From UKL13-2 sp038206765 (GTDB taxonomy: Bacteria > Pseudomonadota > Gammaproteobacteria > Burkholderiales > Usitatibacteraceae): DNA of 64,000 nucleotides. Location: positions 13,565 through 77,564 of the forward strand of contig JBBRAM010000017.1 of assembly GCA_038206765.1 (NCBI GenBank). The letters are read 5' to 3'. The notes below the pieces were generated by a model. The model worked only from the letters and a program-made list of their open reading frames with translations, was not told the origin of the DNA and searched no databases. Position 1 is the stretch's first letter. Each line of letters begins with the position of its first letter. This document shows, piece after piece, positions 18,128 through 27,050 of the stretch. The translations under genes and the position numbers were made by a program.

Positions 18128-20560
18128 ATGACTCCACTTCGTAAAGCCGTCTTGCTCAGTTTATATGGCGCTGTCTCTATTCCCGCCATCGCGGTGCTGG
18201 CTTCGCAAAACGCGTCGGCACAAACACCACCAGCCGCCCCTGCATCTGCATCTGCATCGGCGGCTACGGAAAAGAAAGAACCCGTTGCCATTGATACAAT
18301 CACCATTGTCGGTTCACGCCGTGCCAATGCTTCCGCGACGGACACAACGGTCCCTGTTGATTTGATTTCGTTGACCCGTGTGGCCGAACAGGGTGGTCAG
18401 TTCGATTTGGCGCAATCATTACAATATCTTTCGCCTTCCTTCAATTCCACCCGCCAAACAGGTGCGGACGGTGCCGACTTGGTTGATTCTGCCGCGTTGC
18501 GCGGCTTGGGCTCTGACCAAACGCTGGTGCTCGTGAATGGTAAACGTCGTCACACGACTGCGCTGGTGAATCTTTTCGGTGCGCGCAATCGCGGCAATAC
18601 TGGTACTGACATGAACGCGATTCCGCTGTTGGCAATTGAAAACGTCCAAGTGCTGCGCGACGGTGCAGCTGCACAATATGGTTCCGACGCGATTGCAGGT
18701 GTGATTGATATTGGCCTCAAAAAGCGCGCTGGTTGCGAAGCAGTGGCAGGCTATAGCCAATATTCGGCGGGCGACGGCAAAAACTATTTAGCCTCAGCTT
18801 ACTGCGGTTTTAAAGTTGGTGAACAAGGCATCGTTGGTGTAACCGCCGAATATGTCGATCGTGGCCGCTCTAACCGCGCTGAAGCAGGCAACCCGCGCAT
18901 CATCGGTGATACCCAAGCTAAGAACGCAACCGTTTATATCAACGGGGAAATTCCAACCGGCGGCGCAGGTAAAACTTATTTTACCCTCGGCACACAAACC
19001 CGTGATGCATCTTCCGCAGCTTTTGCACGTGGCGGTGTTGGCTCAGACGATATCCCGTCGCGCAACTCGGCGGCGCAGTATCCCAACGGGTTTGTGCCGT
19101 TCATTAACGGCGACATCACAGACCGCTACCTCACCATCGGCCATCGCGGGCAAATTGGCGACTGGAATTCTGACATTTCGCAAACCTACGGCTACAACAA
19201 GTTGGCCTACAACATCAGCAACACTATCAATGCTTCTATTGCCAATCTCCCTGCGAACAACGGAAAAAGCGCCAGCAAATTTGATGCGGGCGGGTTTTCA
19301 TTTGGTCAACTCACGACCAACTTTGACGTCAACCGCTTTTTCGACGGCATTGCGAACGGCATGAACATCGCCTTCGGTGCTGAATATCGTCGCGAAGATT
19401 ACAAAATTTTTGCCGGCGAGCCGGGTTCATACATCGATGCCGATGGTGTGGGTAACGGCGGCAACGCAGGTAGCCAGGGTTTTCCGGGCTTTCAGCCGAG
19501 TGATGCGACCAATCGCAACCGCAATAGCGTCGCTGCTTACGTGGATATTGAAACTGATATCACCAAGTTATTTAAAATCCAGAGTGCGCTACGCGCCGAA
19601 AAATTTAGCGATTTTGGCTCAACGGTAACGGGTAAACTCGCCGCTTCGTTTAAAGCCAGCGAGCAATTTTTGCTGCGCGGGTCGGCCAGCACAGGCTTCC
19701 GTGCGCCATCATTGCAACAGGTTTATTTCTCGTCCACTTTTACCGACTTTATTAGTGGAAAGCCACAGGACGTGGTGCTGGCTCCCAATGGTGGAGCGGT
19801 CGCCAACGCGGCGGGTATTCCCAAATTAAAGGAAGAGAAATCGAAGAGCGGCACACTGGGTTTCACTTTTAGCCCCGGTGCTGTCACCGCGTTCACCGCC
19901 GATTTGTATCGTATCAATATCGACAATCGTATTGTGCTTTCAGGCCGATTCGATGCCGATAACTATCCAGCGTTAGGTGCTACGCTGCAAAAACTGGGCG
20001 TTGGCCAAGCGCAGTTTTTTGTCAATTCGGTGAACACAAAAACACAAGGTGTCGATTTCACATTCTCAACTAAGGCCGACCTGGGCTCAGGAAAACTGAA
20101 TACCTACTTGGCCTATAACTACAGCAAAACTGAGGTGACAGGCATCAAAGCGCCGCCATCGTTACGCGGTTTTGAGGACGTACTGCTGTCGGAGCGCGAG
20201 CGCCTCTTCATTGAACAAGGCGGCCCACGCAGCAAAGCCACATTGGGCTTCGAATACAGTACGGGCCCAATATCAACGGACCTTAAAATTATCCATTTTG
20301 GCGAGCAAACTTTGGGCACCTTCTCTGGCACCGAGAACGGTGTCCCCAACGCCCGCTACGCACCGAAAACCTCAGCGGATCTAAGCTTCACGTACAGCTT
20401 CGATAAAAATACCAAAATCACCATTGGCGGCAACAACATTTTCAACGTCAAACCCACCAAACAAGACCCGAATGAAACCGATAACGGGTTTATCTACGAT
20501 AGCGTGCAATTTGGCTTAAACGGCGCATCGTATTTCGCGCGATTTTGGAAACGGTTCTGA
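18128..20560 (+). CDS. TonB-dependent outer-membrane receptor
   Basis: This is an 810-residue beta-barrel receptor that imports a substrate using TonB energy. The signal peptide ends near residue 31 (QNASA), followed by an Ala/Pro/Ser-rich linker. The plug domain is visible (IDTITIVGSRRANAS, then SAALRGLGSDQTLVLVNGKRRHTTALVN and IENVQVLRDGAAAQYGSDAIAGVIDI). The barrel ends in aromatic Phe (FARFWKRF), the usual Bam signal. There is no N-terminal secretin/STN signalling domain. The substrate is not predictable. No siderophore or corrinoid genes are adjacent, so iron uptake should not be assumed. It has a strong Shine-Dalgarno (AAGGGAAA) and stands alone. Confidence 0.93.
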   Translation: MTPLRKAVLLSLYGAVSIPAIAVLASQNASAQTPPAAPASASASAATEKKEPVAIDTITIVGSRRANASATDTTVPVDLISLTRVAEQGGQFDLAQSLQYLSPSFNSTRQTGADGADLVDSAALRGLGSDQTLVLVNGKRRHTTALVNLFGARNRGNTGTDMNAIPLLAIENVQVLRDGAAAQYGSDAIAGVIDIGLKKRAGCEAVAGYSQYSAGDGKNYLASAYCGFKVGEQGIVGVTAEYVDRGRSNRAEAGNPRIIGDTQAKNATVYINGEIPTGGAGKTYFTLGTQTRDASSAAFARGGVGSDDIPSRNSAAQYPNGFVPFINGDITDRYLTIGHRGQIGDWNSDISQTYGYNKLAYNISNTINASIANLPANNGKSASKFDAGGFSFGQLTTNFDVNRFFDGIANGMNIAFGAEYRREDYKIFAGEPGSYIDADGVGNGGNAGSQGFPGFQPSDATNRNRNSVAAYVDIETDITKLFKIQSALRAEKFSDFGSTVTGKLAASFKASEQFLLRGSASTGFRAPSLQQVYFSSTFTDFISGKPQDVVLAPNGGAVANAAGIPKLKEEKSKSGTLGFTFSPGAVTAFTADLYRINIDNRIVLSGRFDADNYPALGATLQKLGVGQAQFFVNSVNTKTQGVDFTFSTKADLGSGKLNTYLAYNYSKTEVTGIKAPPSLRGFEDVLLSERERLFIEQGGPRSKATLGFEYSTGPISTDLKIIHFGEQTLGTFSGTENGVPNARYAPKTSADLSFTYSFDKNTKITIGGNNIFNVKPTKQDPNETDNGFIYDSVQFGLNGASYFARFWKRF

Positions 20561-20642
20561 TAGCGTTGGTGTCAACTTAGCGATTGCTTGCGCAAAATTG
20601 AATTATCACAAATAGCGCCGCGAACACATTGAAATGCTACAG

Positions 20643-20686
20643 CTGGCGCGGCGTTCCAGGCAGAATGGTCTGGAACGCCGCGCCAG
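20643..20686. terminator. Large perfect stem-loop after the TonB receptor
   Basis: A perfect 17-bp stem (20643-20659 with 20670-20686) and a 10-base loop, beginning and ending CTGGCGCGG / CCGCGCCAG. It lies 83 bases past the receptor stop and is followed only by a weak T-rich run (AACTTTTAG). It may terminate transcription or stabilise the mRNA end. As a perfect palindrome it could also be a dispersed repeat unit. Confidence 0.55.
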
Positions 20687-20921
20687 TGCTTAACTTTTAG
20701 AATTTCAACCTTTCCTCCTTCTCCCACGCCATCTTTTGGTGTCCCGCTTGGCGTTATAGCCGTGCCACAGTTTTGCGACGTTATGGTCCTCAAATGTTGT
20801 TAGCGGCTTCTGCAATGGTCCCTTGATCAATCCTCCATCGCGTGTTCTGCTCATTCCAGCCAACACCGTGTAAAATCCGTCATCAAATATCCATAAAAAT
20901 GTAACAAACGGGAGGTTAAGA
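20687..20921. other. Leader region of the DUF47-pit operon
   Basis: This 235-base gap should carry the phosphate operon promoter. CCGTCAT near 20877 resembles one half of a Pho box, but the second half does not match. A minus-strand frame covers it but overlaps the DUF47 gene and has no recognisable product. GGGAGGTTAAG directly before ATG 20922 is a good Shine-Dalgarno. Confidence 0.35.
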
Positions 20922-21569
20922 ATGTTTTTTGGAAAACTATTGCCACGCGACGGTAATTTTTTTGTGATGTTTAACAGCCATGCGGATTGCGTGGTTAAAG
21001 CGGCTGAGGCGCTGTCGAAGCTGGTGGCCAATTATGACAATTTGGAATTACGTGAGCGTTATGCACGTGAGGTGGACGATGCCGAGCATGCGGCGGATCG
21101 AATCACCCACGAGGTGAACCGCACCCTCCACAAAACCTTCATCACGCCGATTGATCGCGACCAAATCCATACCCTCATCAACACCATGGATGATGTTGCC
21201 GATTTGATTCAGGATTCGGCGGAGACCATGGCGCTTTACGACGTGCGCCATGCCACCGACGAGATTATCCGGCTCACCGATTTGAGCCTGAAATGCTGCC
21301 AGCGCATGCGCCACGCGGTTTCACTGATCGGTGATTTATCCAAGCCAGCCACAGCCGAAGCGGCATTAAAAACCTGTGAAGAAATTGACCAACTCGAATC
21401 CGACGCGGATCGCGTGATGCGTTCGGCCATGAGCAAACTATTTCGTGGCGAGGATGACGTGCGCGAGGTGATTAAGCTCAAAGCGATTTACGAATTATTA
21501 GAGACGATCACCGACAAATGCGAGGATGTTGCCAATGTGATCGAGGGCGTCGTCCTCGAAAACTCGTAA
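20922..21569 (+). CDS. DUF47 family PhoU-like phosphate transport regulator
   Basis: This 215-residue all-helical protein resembles PhoU (TIGR00153/DUF47 type). Family blocks include FFGKLLPRDGNFFVMF at the start, the DDAEHAADRITHEVNR metal-binding region with acidic and His residues, and TPIDRDQIHTLINTMDDVADLIQDS. Such proteins are encoded next to Pit transporters and modulate or gate phosphate uptake. Here pit starts 12 bases after the stop, so the pair forms an operon. The protein is cytoplasmic. Confidence 0.93.
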   Translation: MFFGKLLPRDGNFFVMFNSHADCVVKAAEALSKLVANYDNLELRERYAREVDDAEHAADRITHEVNRTLHKTFITPIDRDQIHTLINTMDDVADLIQDSAETMALYDVRHATDEIIRLTDLSLKCCQRMRHAVSLIGDLSKPATAEAALKTCEEIDQLESDADRVMRSAMSKLFRGEDDVREVIKLKAIYELLETITDKCEDVANVIEGVVLENS

Positions 21570-21581
21570 GTCCTTTCGGTT

Positions 21582-22592
21582 ATGGAAAACGTCCAAGTTG
21601 CGTTTTGGGTCGTGGCCATGTTGGTACTGGTCGCGCTTGCGTTTGACTTCATGAATGGCTTTCACGATGCCGCCAACTCAATCGCTACCGTGGTCTCAAC
21701 CGGTGTATTGAAGCCCGGCCAAGCAGTTTTATTTGCTGCGTTCTTTAATTTTCTGGCGATTTTCATTTTTCATCTAAGCGTCGCTGCTACCGTTGGCAAG
21801 GGCTTTGTGCAGCCGGGTATTGTCGATGCACACGTGGTGTTTGGTGCGCTCATTGGCGCCATCACTTGGAACATCCTGACATGGTATTACGGTATCCCAA
21901 GCAGCTCATCGCACGCGCTGCTCGGCGGGATTGTCGGCGCGGTCGTCGCGAAGGCTGGTGCTAGCGCGCTTATTGCAAAAGGTATTTTGTGGACGGTTTT
22001 ATTTATCTTTGTATCACCGCTTCTCGGTTTTTTGCTGGGCTCGCTGATGATGGTGCTGGTGTCGTGGGGATTTCGCCGCGCTACGCCTTCACGCGTGGAT
22101 CGATGGTTTAGACGGCTGCAATTGGTCTCGGCGGGCGCATACAGCTTGGGCCACGGCGGTAACGACGCACAAAAAACGATTGGCATTATTTGGATGCTCC
22201 TAATCGCAACCGGCTACACGGCATCAAATGCCGCATCGCCGCCAATGTGGGTCATTGTTTGTTGCTATTTGGCGATTGCATCGGGCACGATGTTCGGCGG
22301 TTGGCGCATCGTCAAAACGATGGGGCAAAAAATTACCAAACTTAGGCCAGTGGGCGGATTTTGCGCTGAAACCGGCGGGGCAATCACGCTATTTTTAGCA
22401 ACAGCGATGGGCATTCCCGTTTCCACGACGCATACCATCACCGGTGCGATTGTTGGTGTGGGTTCAACACGCCGCGCTAGTGCCGTGCGCTGGGGTGTGG
22501 CAGGCAATATTGTATGGGCTTGGATTTTCACAATACCAGCCAGCGCATTTGTGGCGGCGGTGGCGTATTGGATTAGTTTGTTGGTTTTTTAG
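21582..22592 (+). CDS. pit: Low-affinity inorganic phosphate transporter, Pit family
   Basis: This 336-residue inner-membrane carrier couples divalent-metal-phosphate uptake to the proton gradient. The duplicated PHO-4 signature is present: FMNGFHDAANSIATVV near residues 22-37 and GHGGNDAQKTIGI near 187-199. About ten membrane helices are predicted. There is a long hydrophilic-poor loop between the halves, shorter than in E. coli PitA (499 residues) but normal for the short proteobacterial Pit class. It forms a pair with the upstream PhoU-like DUF47 protein. Confidence 0.93.
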   Translation: MENVQVAFWVVAMLVLVALAFDFMNGFHDAANSIATVVSTGVLKPGQAVLFAAFFNFLAIFIFHLSVAATVGKGFVQPGIVDAHVVFGALIGAITWNILTWYYGIPSSSSHALLGGIVGAVVAKAGASALIAKGILWTVLFIFVSPLLGFLLGSLMMVLVSWGFRRATPSRVDRWFRRLQLVSAGAYSLGHGGNDAQKTIGIIWMLLIATGYTASNAASPPMWVIVCCYLAIASGTMFGGWRIVKTMGQKITKLRPVGGFCAETGGAITLFLATAMGIPVSTTHTITGAIVGVGSTRRASAVRWGVAGNIVWAWIFTIPASAFVAAVAYWISLLVF

Positions 22593-22646
22593 TTGTTGTT
22601 CTTACACCGTAGCGCAGATCGCCGCAGCAATTTCTAAAACTAACTG

Positions 22647-23381
22647 CTATGGCCCGCCTTTTACCGCGATCGATGATTGCACAAGCTCGTGGACATCGTG
22701 CGACATCACCGCCAAAAACGCTGTCAGTGCCAAATAATAGAGCCCGTATTCCCACTTCACGGCATTGGAGACGGCGTAGTACGTTTTTGCCTCATCACTG
22801 TCCGACTTGTATTTGATGGCTTTCCAAACATTGGGCGCTGCGAGAAAGGCGATGATGAGCAACATAGGGCTGGGGCGGTAGAAGAACAACGCGCCCAAAA
22901 CAGGGACGCCGAGCAGCCATATCCGCGGCGATAGCACGGCGGTAATTCGCCCGCCGTCGAATGGCGAGATGGGGATCAAATTAAACAGATTTAAGAAAAA
23001 CCCTGAGTACGAGATAGCGAGCAGCAGATTGCTATCGAAACTGCGCGCAAAGAAATAGCAAACCAACGCACCCAACGTGCCTACCAGTGGCCCGCCTAGG
23101 CCAACAAAAGCTTCGGTTTCAGCGTCGTGCGGCAAGTCCTTCAGTTCAATCCATGCGCCCAGAAATGGAATAAATGTCGGTGCACCGACATCGAGCCCGC
23201 GATGGCGTGCTGCCATGTAATGTCCCATTTCGTGAACCAATATCAGCAATACAAATCCAACCGCGTACCACCAGCCAAACACAAACGAATAAACGACAAC
23301 CGAAATTAGCATGGTGCCGCCGGTGGTGAACAGTTTGCCCAGTTTGGCACCGGACAGTAGCAGTGCAAGTAGTTTTAACAT
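22647..23381 (-). CDS. M50 family (site-2 type) membrane metalloprotease
   Basis: This 244-residue intramembrane zinc protease has HEMGH at residues 50-54 inside a membrane helix. The second metal-ligand motif NLIPISPFDGGRI has Asp142. Four to six membrane segments are expected. It has no PDZ or CBS domain, so it belongs to the short M50B-like group and not to RseP. The substrate is unknown. It converges with pit and is read in the same direction as the DUF2167 gene upstream. Confidence 0.88.
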   Translation of the reverse strand: MLKLLALLLSGAKLGKLFTTGGTMLISVVVYSFVFGWWYAVGFVLLILVHEMGHYMAARHRGLDVGAPTFIPFLGAWIELKDLPHDAETEAFVGLGGPLVGTLGALVCYFFARSFDSNLLLAISYSGFFLNLFNLIPISPFDGGRITAVLSPRIWLLGVPVLGALFFYRPSPMLLIIAFLAAPNVWKAIKYKSDSDEAKTYYAVSNAVKWEYGLYYLALTAFLAVMSHDVHELVQSSIAVKGGP

Positions 23382-23450
23382 CGTTTTGAATGCGTCTAGT
23401 TTTAAATTGCGTTAGTTGGGCTAAACCCAGCTCGGAATCTCGCTCTAACG

Positions 23451-24551
23451 CTAAACACGCGGTCGGTTTTCCGATTCTTTGTGGGGATTGGAAACGGGGC
23501 CGGGGACGGTTGGCGCGTCGGCGAGTAATTTACCGGTTGGCTCGAAGTCCGGTAAATCGGGTGGCTTGGTGGTGTTTGGTGTGTTCGGGGTGTTTGACTT
23601 GTCGGAAAAACTGGGTGCCACACTGGCTCGAATTGGCGGCTGTGCTTTATCGCGCTTGAAGAACTTAAAAATACCGCCACCAAACGCCAACACCGCAACA
23701 AAAATAATCTTGGCAAATTTGGCCGCAAACGCAGCGATCAACGCAAACATACCCAGCTTTTTGGCAGCGACACCTGCCACCAACGCCGCCAAGCCATATT
23801 CCGCCACGCGATCAGTCGAGGCGTTGAAATCGGTATAACGTTTGCCGTCATTAAAATTAAGTGCGGCTAAGAGCGTGCGGGCAGCCGGTTTGTGGGTCGC
23901 AAGCTCGTCTAAAATTGTCACCAAATTCAAACTAAAATAGCCGTCGCGGCCCAGCGCATAGGTGTTGTAATTCACGCCTTGCGGTTGGTTCGATTTATCG
24001 TCGCGTTCCTTGGACGACATCGCCCACACCAAGCGATGTGCTGCCGCATCGTACGCGGGCTTTTCCGCCCAGCCTAGAATTTCGATGGCCGGGACACCGA
24101 GCCTAACCCGTTCCTTGTTATTCTCTTCGGTACCTTCGCGATAGCTCTTGAGCAAATCATCGGCGTTCCAATCTTTGGCATCGTCATCTTTGATGTAACC
24201 CGCCGGTTCAAAACGGACCGTCACAAACCAGCTATCGCCCTCCGTCGGCATAATCAGGCCGCGCAGCCGCGAATCCTTGCCGGGGTTGCCCATGGCGTTG
24301 AGAAGCTGGTTGGCTTGCGGCTGCGGAATAAACGCATAGCCAGTGGGCAATTGCAGCACGGCTTGATCGTCCAAGGCCACCGCCTGTGGGCCAAGTTTGG
24401 CGACACTACGCGCATTATCAAACGCCTTCTGTGCGGCACCTTCTTGCGCCAATGCGCTCGGAATCTGCGTGGCCGCCAGACAACTGAGCGCAATGATGAT
24501 CGCGGCGGAGGTGGCGACGGATTTGATGCCTGAGCGAATTTTCGCTGCCAT
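23451..24551 (-). CDS. DUF2167 family membrane-anchored exported protein
   Basis: This is a 366-residue protein from the ATG at 24549-24551; an upstream in-frame ATG at 24620 would only add 23 polar residues. It has a signal peptide (ending around SALAQ), a DUF2167 domain with blocks GYAFIPQPQANQLL, GDSWFVTVRFEPAGYIKDDDAKDWNADDLL and VGWAEKPAYDAAAHRLVWA-like, and a helix pair near residues 275-320. The end is a low-complexity Pro/Thr/Asn tail (PNTPNTTKPP). DUF2167 has no established function. Four 11-base direct repeats lie 84-127 bases upstream of the start. Confidence 0.85.
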   Translation of the reverse strand: MAAKIRSGIKSVATSAAIIIALSCLAATQIPSALAQEGAAQKAFDNARSVAKLGPQAVALDDQAVLQLPTGYAFIPQPQANQLLNAMGNPGKDSRLRGLIMPTEGDSWFVTVRFEPAGYIKDDDAKDWNADDLLKSYREGTEENNKERVRLGVPAIEILGWAEKPAYDAAAHRLVWAMSSKERDDKSNQPQGVNYNTYALGRDGYFSLNLVTILDELATHKPAARTLLAALNFNDGKRYTDFNASTDRVAEYGLAALVAGVAAKKLGMFALIAAFAAKFAKIIFVAVLAFGGGIFKFFKRDKAQPPIRASVAPSFSDKSNTPNTPNTTKPPDLPDFEPTGKLLADAPTVPGPVSNPHKESENRPRV

Positions 24552-24634
24552 TATTTCCGTTGCAAGGCGGAGGTTTGGCTGGCGCGGAGGGTACGAAATA
24601 CAGCGGATTGCTTTGTGCATTCAATTTTCCCTTG

Positions 24635-24678
24635 ATTTTTGAACGATTTTTGAGCAATTTTTGAACAATTTTTGAACC
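24635..24678. repeat. Four 11-bp direct repeats upstream of the DUF2167 gene
   Basis: Four adjacent copies of ATTTTTGAACN (24635, 24646, 24657, 24668), differing only at one internal base and the last position. The 11-bp period is about one helical turn, so copies present the same face of the DNA. They could be an operator array or simple slippage. They fall in the likely promoter region of the minus-strand DUF2167 gene. Confidence 0.75.
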
Positions 24679-24788
24679 ATATGCGCTCAAATGAAAGCCT
24701 ACAAATTTTCATCCGACACACTACCAGCTTTTGTTTAATATTTACCGGCGATTGATTTCTCAAGGCCCCCATCAACAAACTACGACGT

Positions 24789-24822
24789 AAAAAAGCCTGT
24801 CTTGAACCTAAGACAGGCTTTT
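24789..24822 (-). terminator. Rho-independent terminator of the cyanophycinase-like gene
   Basis: A 9-bp stem GCCTGTCTT / AAGACAGGC (24795-24803 with 24810-24818) and a 6-base loop are followed on the minus strand by six T. There are also four T on the plus strand. It lies 47 bases beyond the stop of the gene ending at 24865. Confidence 0.85.
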
Positions 24823-24864
24823 CTGGCGAAACTTCCACTAGTACTTACCTCGCAAATTGGCGGG

Positions 24865-26553
24865 CTAGCGAATCGTTAGCGCACCACTGCTCACTGACCA
24901 ATACTGTGTCGTGCCACCGGTTCCGGTAAAGGTATTCATGTTGAAGGTATTGCTGCCTGCTGTGCTACCCGGCACCTTGTACACATTCAAGGCTTGCTGA
25001 TTCAGGTACCAGGTTAGCGCGGTGTTTGCGGCCAATGTTTCCGGCGCGCCGGTTGGCTTTACAAAGAAGCAAGCATTGGTGCCAAATATGTTGCCCGAAC
25101 CGTTCGCATCCAAAGCATAGGCAGTAGCCTCGTCACACGCAATGCCACGCATGTTCTGCCAAGTAGCACCATAGTTATAGATACTGCTCGCCAAGAACGA
25201 TGTGAGGCGCGGCTGGCGGCTGCGTTGGCTAAAGTGCGGCTCAGTCACCACATTATTGAGCAGGCTATTGCTCAAGAAGTTATTGCCAATAGCAATGGCG
25301 GTTGGGTTTTGAAGCACTGACGCGTCCTCTGCCGCGCCGCCCGGATGGTAGTACTGGCCCATGATCGCCATGCCCGCGCTCGTGCCGCCAATCGGCGCAT
25401 GCTTAGTGTTGATCAAGTAGTTCAGCGCGATGCCGGTCGCGCGGCCTTTGAAGTAATCCACATAGCTTTGCTGATTGCCACCGGCGATGAACACCATCTC
25501 GGCGTGTTTGATGGTTTCACCGACGCAAGCATTGTCGCCCTTGGCGGTCGAATCTATGAGCAGTGTTTGCACCGAATTCACGCCACCCAAGCCATATAAA
25601 TAGCTGTTGTAGGCGTTCGTCCCGGTTGATCGCAACACGACGACATCACCACCGCCCGACTTGGCAATCATCCATTGCATTGCAGCATCGACATCTGTGC
25701 CGCCACCCATCAACACAAAACCGCCGGTTGTGGCTGAAACTTTGTCGGTAGTGCTGCCCACTTTGCCGAGATCAACCCCGCTCGGCAATGTGCATGGCCA
25801 CACGCCAGCACTCCCGCCCACCGTCAACGTCGCGGTGGTGCTACCCGCAATATGTGTTGCATCCGCCGCCTGCGTGACCGTGATGGTTGATACGCCGTTG
25901 GCGACAATCGTCGCCGTGTTGCCGGAAATCGTTGCTACCGCCGTATTGCTGCTTGTATAACTAAACGCCCCGCTGCTGTTGGAGCTTGGTGGCGCCAAAG
26001 CAAACGGCGCATCGCCAACATTTTTTGCGGGCACACTAAAGGTGCCGAATACCGGTGCGGGAAACCCACCGCCGCCCGAACCGGCAAGCGGACCCGTCAC
26101 AGTTAAAGTGTAGGCGCCAGTCCCAGAATAACTTTTCACCCTGATGTAATAGGTTCCAGCTGCCGAGACTGCCTTGCTACCGGTTTCAGGATTGGCAGAT
26201 GTTGAGGCATAAGCGATATAGCTGCCGGTTGCCGCATACAAAAACCAATCAAAATCTACGCTATTGCCATGGGACAGGCTAATTGAAATAGTCCCCGGCC
26301 CCGTCACATCGAGTTTGTACCAATCGTAATCAGACGATGAACCCAGCGTGCCCGCGACACTCACGCCGGAGCAAATGCCGGTATTGGCCCCGGTGTCAGT
26401 ATTGTTGGGCTCAATTTCAGCGGTGAGGCAAGCTGCTAGGGCCATCGTAGTGGTCGCCACTGCGCATCCTGCAATAGCCCACTTTGAAAAAATGCGAATA
26501 AATTTCGAAAAACGATTGACTAACATTTGCTTGGTCCACTGTTCGCTGTGCAT
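24865..26553 (-). CDS. Secreted cyanophycinase-like (S51) lipoprotein with PPC and Ig-like domains
   Basis: This is a 562-residue extracytoplasmic protein. The lipoprotein signal ends at ALAAC near residue 42 (start at ATG 26553, or at MLVNRF nine codons later). Domains in order: a bacterial pre-peptidase C-terminal (PPC) domain at about 45-150 (DYDWYKLDVTGPGTISISL, YYIRVKSYSGTGAYTLTVTG); a Big2-like Ig domain at about 168-245; then an S51 peptidase/cyanophycinase-type domain. The last contains GGFVLMGGGTDVD, VFIAGGNQQSYVDYF and the nucleophile-elbow block GGTSAGMAIMG. Cyanophycinases cleave beta-Asp-Arg dipeptides. An exported form would use external cyanophycin or peptides; the substrate is inferred. 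It has its own terminator. Confidence 0.85.
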   Translation of the reverse strand: MHSEQWTKQMLVNRFSKFIRIFSKWAIAGCAVATTTMALAACLTAEIEPNNTDTGANTGICSGVSVAGTLGSSSDYDWYKLDVTGPGTISISLSHGNSVDFDWFLYAATGSYIAYASTSANPETGSKAVSAAGTYYIRVKSYSGTGAYTLTVTGPLAGSGGGGFPAPVFGTFSVPAKNVGDAPFALAPPSSNSSGAFSYTSSNTAVATISGNTATIVANGVSTITVTQAADATHIAGSTTATLTVGGSAGVWPCTLPSGVDLGKVGSTTDKVSATTGGFVLMGGGTDVDAAMQWMIAKSGGGDVVVLRSTGTNAYNSYLYGLGGVNSVQTLLIDSTAKGDNACVGETIKHAEMVFIAGGNQQSYVDYFKGRATGIALNYLINTKHAPIGGTSAGMAIMGQYYHPGGAAEDASVLQNPTAIAIGNNFLSNSLLNNVVTEPHFSQRSRQPRLTSFLASSIYNYGATWQNMRGIACDEATAYALDANGSGNIFGTNACFFVKPTGAPETLAANTALTWYLNQQALNVYKVPGSTAGSNTFNMNTFTGTGGTTQYWSVSSGALTIR

Positions 26554-26921
26554 GATGTGTGCCCTTATGTGTAAGTGACGAGACGATCAAAACTTTGCTT
26601 TTGGTGCAATGCAACAATTTACTGTTAAATCAACTATTTACCAACGCCTTACGAAGATTCAATATAGGCAAAAATCGGAAAAAGTTAGTCCATCAACGCG
26701 ACGCTATATGATGTTTTTGCGACAAATTTTCGGCAAAAATATTTCCGTTCTATTTTTGCAAACTGTTGGGCCGCGCTGATTGCACCGATAATTCGCGTCG
26801 CGTTCAAATGATCTTTGGGCAGCGTAGGTTGTTCTTGCGCTCGTGAAACCAGTAAACTGCGGACAACGCTTTTTGCAGTGTTGATCGTTCAGACACGGCT
26901 CATCATGGAAAGGAAATCGCT
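26554..26921. other. Divergent intergenic region
   Basis: About 370 bases between the cyanophycinase-like gene and the small ORF at 26922. It is AT-rich with several GCAAAAAT and TTTTTGC motifs around 26660-26760. It should hold promoters for both directions. I cannot assign a clear -35/-10 pair. Confidence 0.35.
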
Positions 26922-27050
26922 ATGCCATCTGTCGGACAGGGACCGCATGCTTTAGTGGCGTTATTTTTTGCCTATTCACGACTTGAGGGCAGCATCGTCA
27001 AGATAGGGAACACAGCAATCAATGCGGCTGCCATGGCGGCGCCGGGATGA
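26922..27050 (+). CDS. Small 42-residue ORF coupled to the DUF1460 gene
   Basis: ATG 26922 is preceded by a good Shine-Dalgarno (AAAGGAAAT, 6 bases spacing). The frame encodes 42 residues (MPSVGQGPHALVALFFAYSR at its start, then a mostly small-residue C-terminus ending AAMAAPG). Its TGA overlaps the ATG of the next gene as ATGA at 27047-27050. The downstream gene has no Shine-Dalgarno of its own, so translation coupling is likely. It could be a leader peptide or simply a ribosome-loading ORF. I recognise no family. Confidence 0.6.
   Translation: MPSVGQGPHALVALFFAYSRLEGSIVKIGNTAINAAAMAAPG

Noticed and set aside
20877..20905. Pho-box-like sequence before the DUF47-pit operon
   Set aside because: Only the first half-site CCGTCAT matches; the second half matches in 3 of 7 positions.
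20705..21031. 108-codon minus-strand frame
   Set aside because: Half of it is antisense to the DUF47 gene. The other half looks faintly protein-like but matches nothing I know, and it would fill the promoter region.
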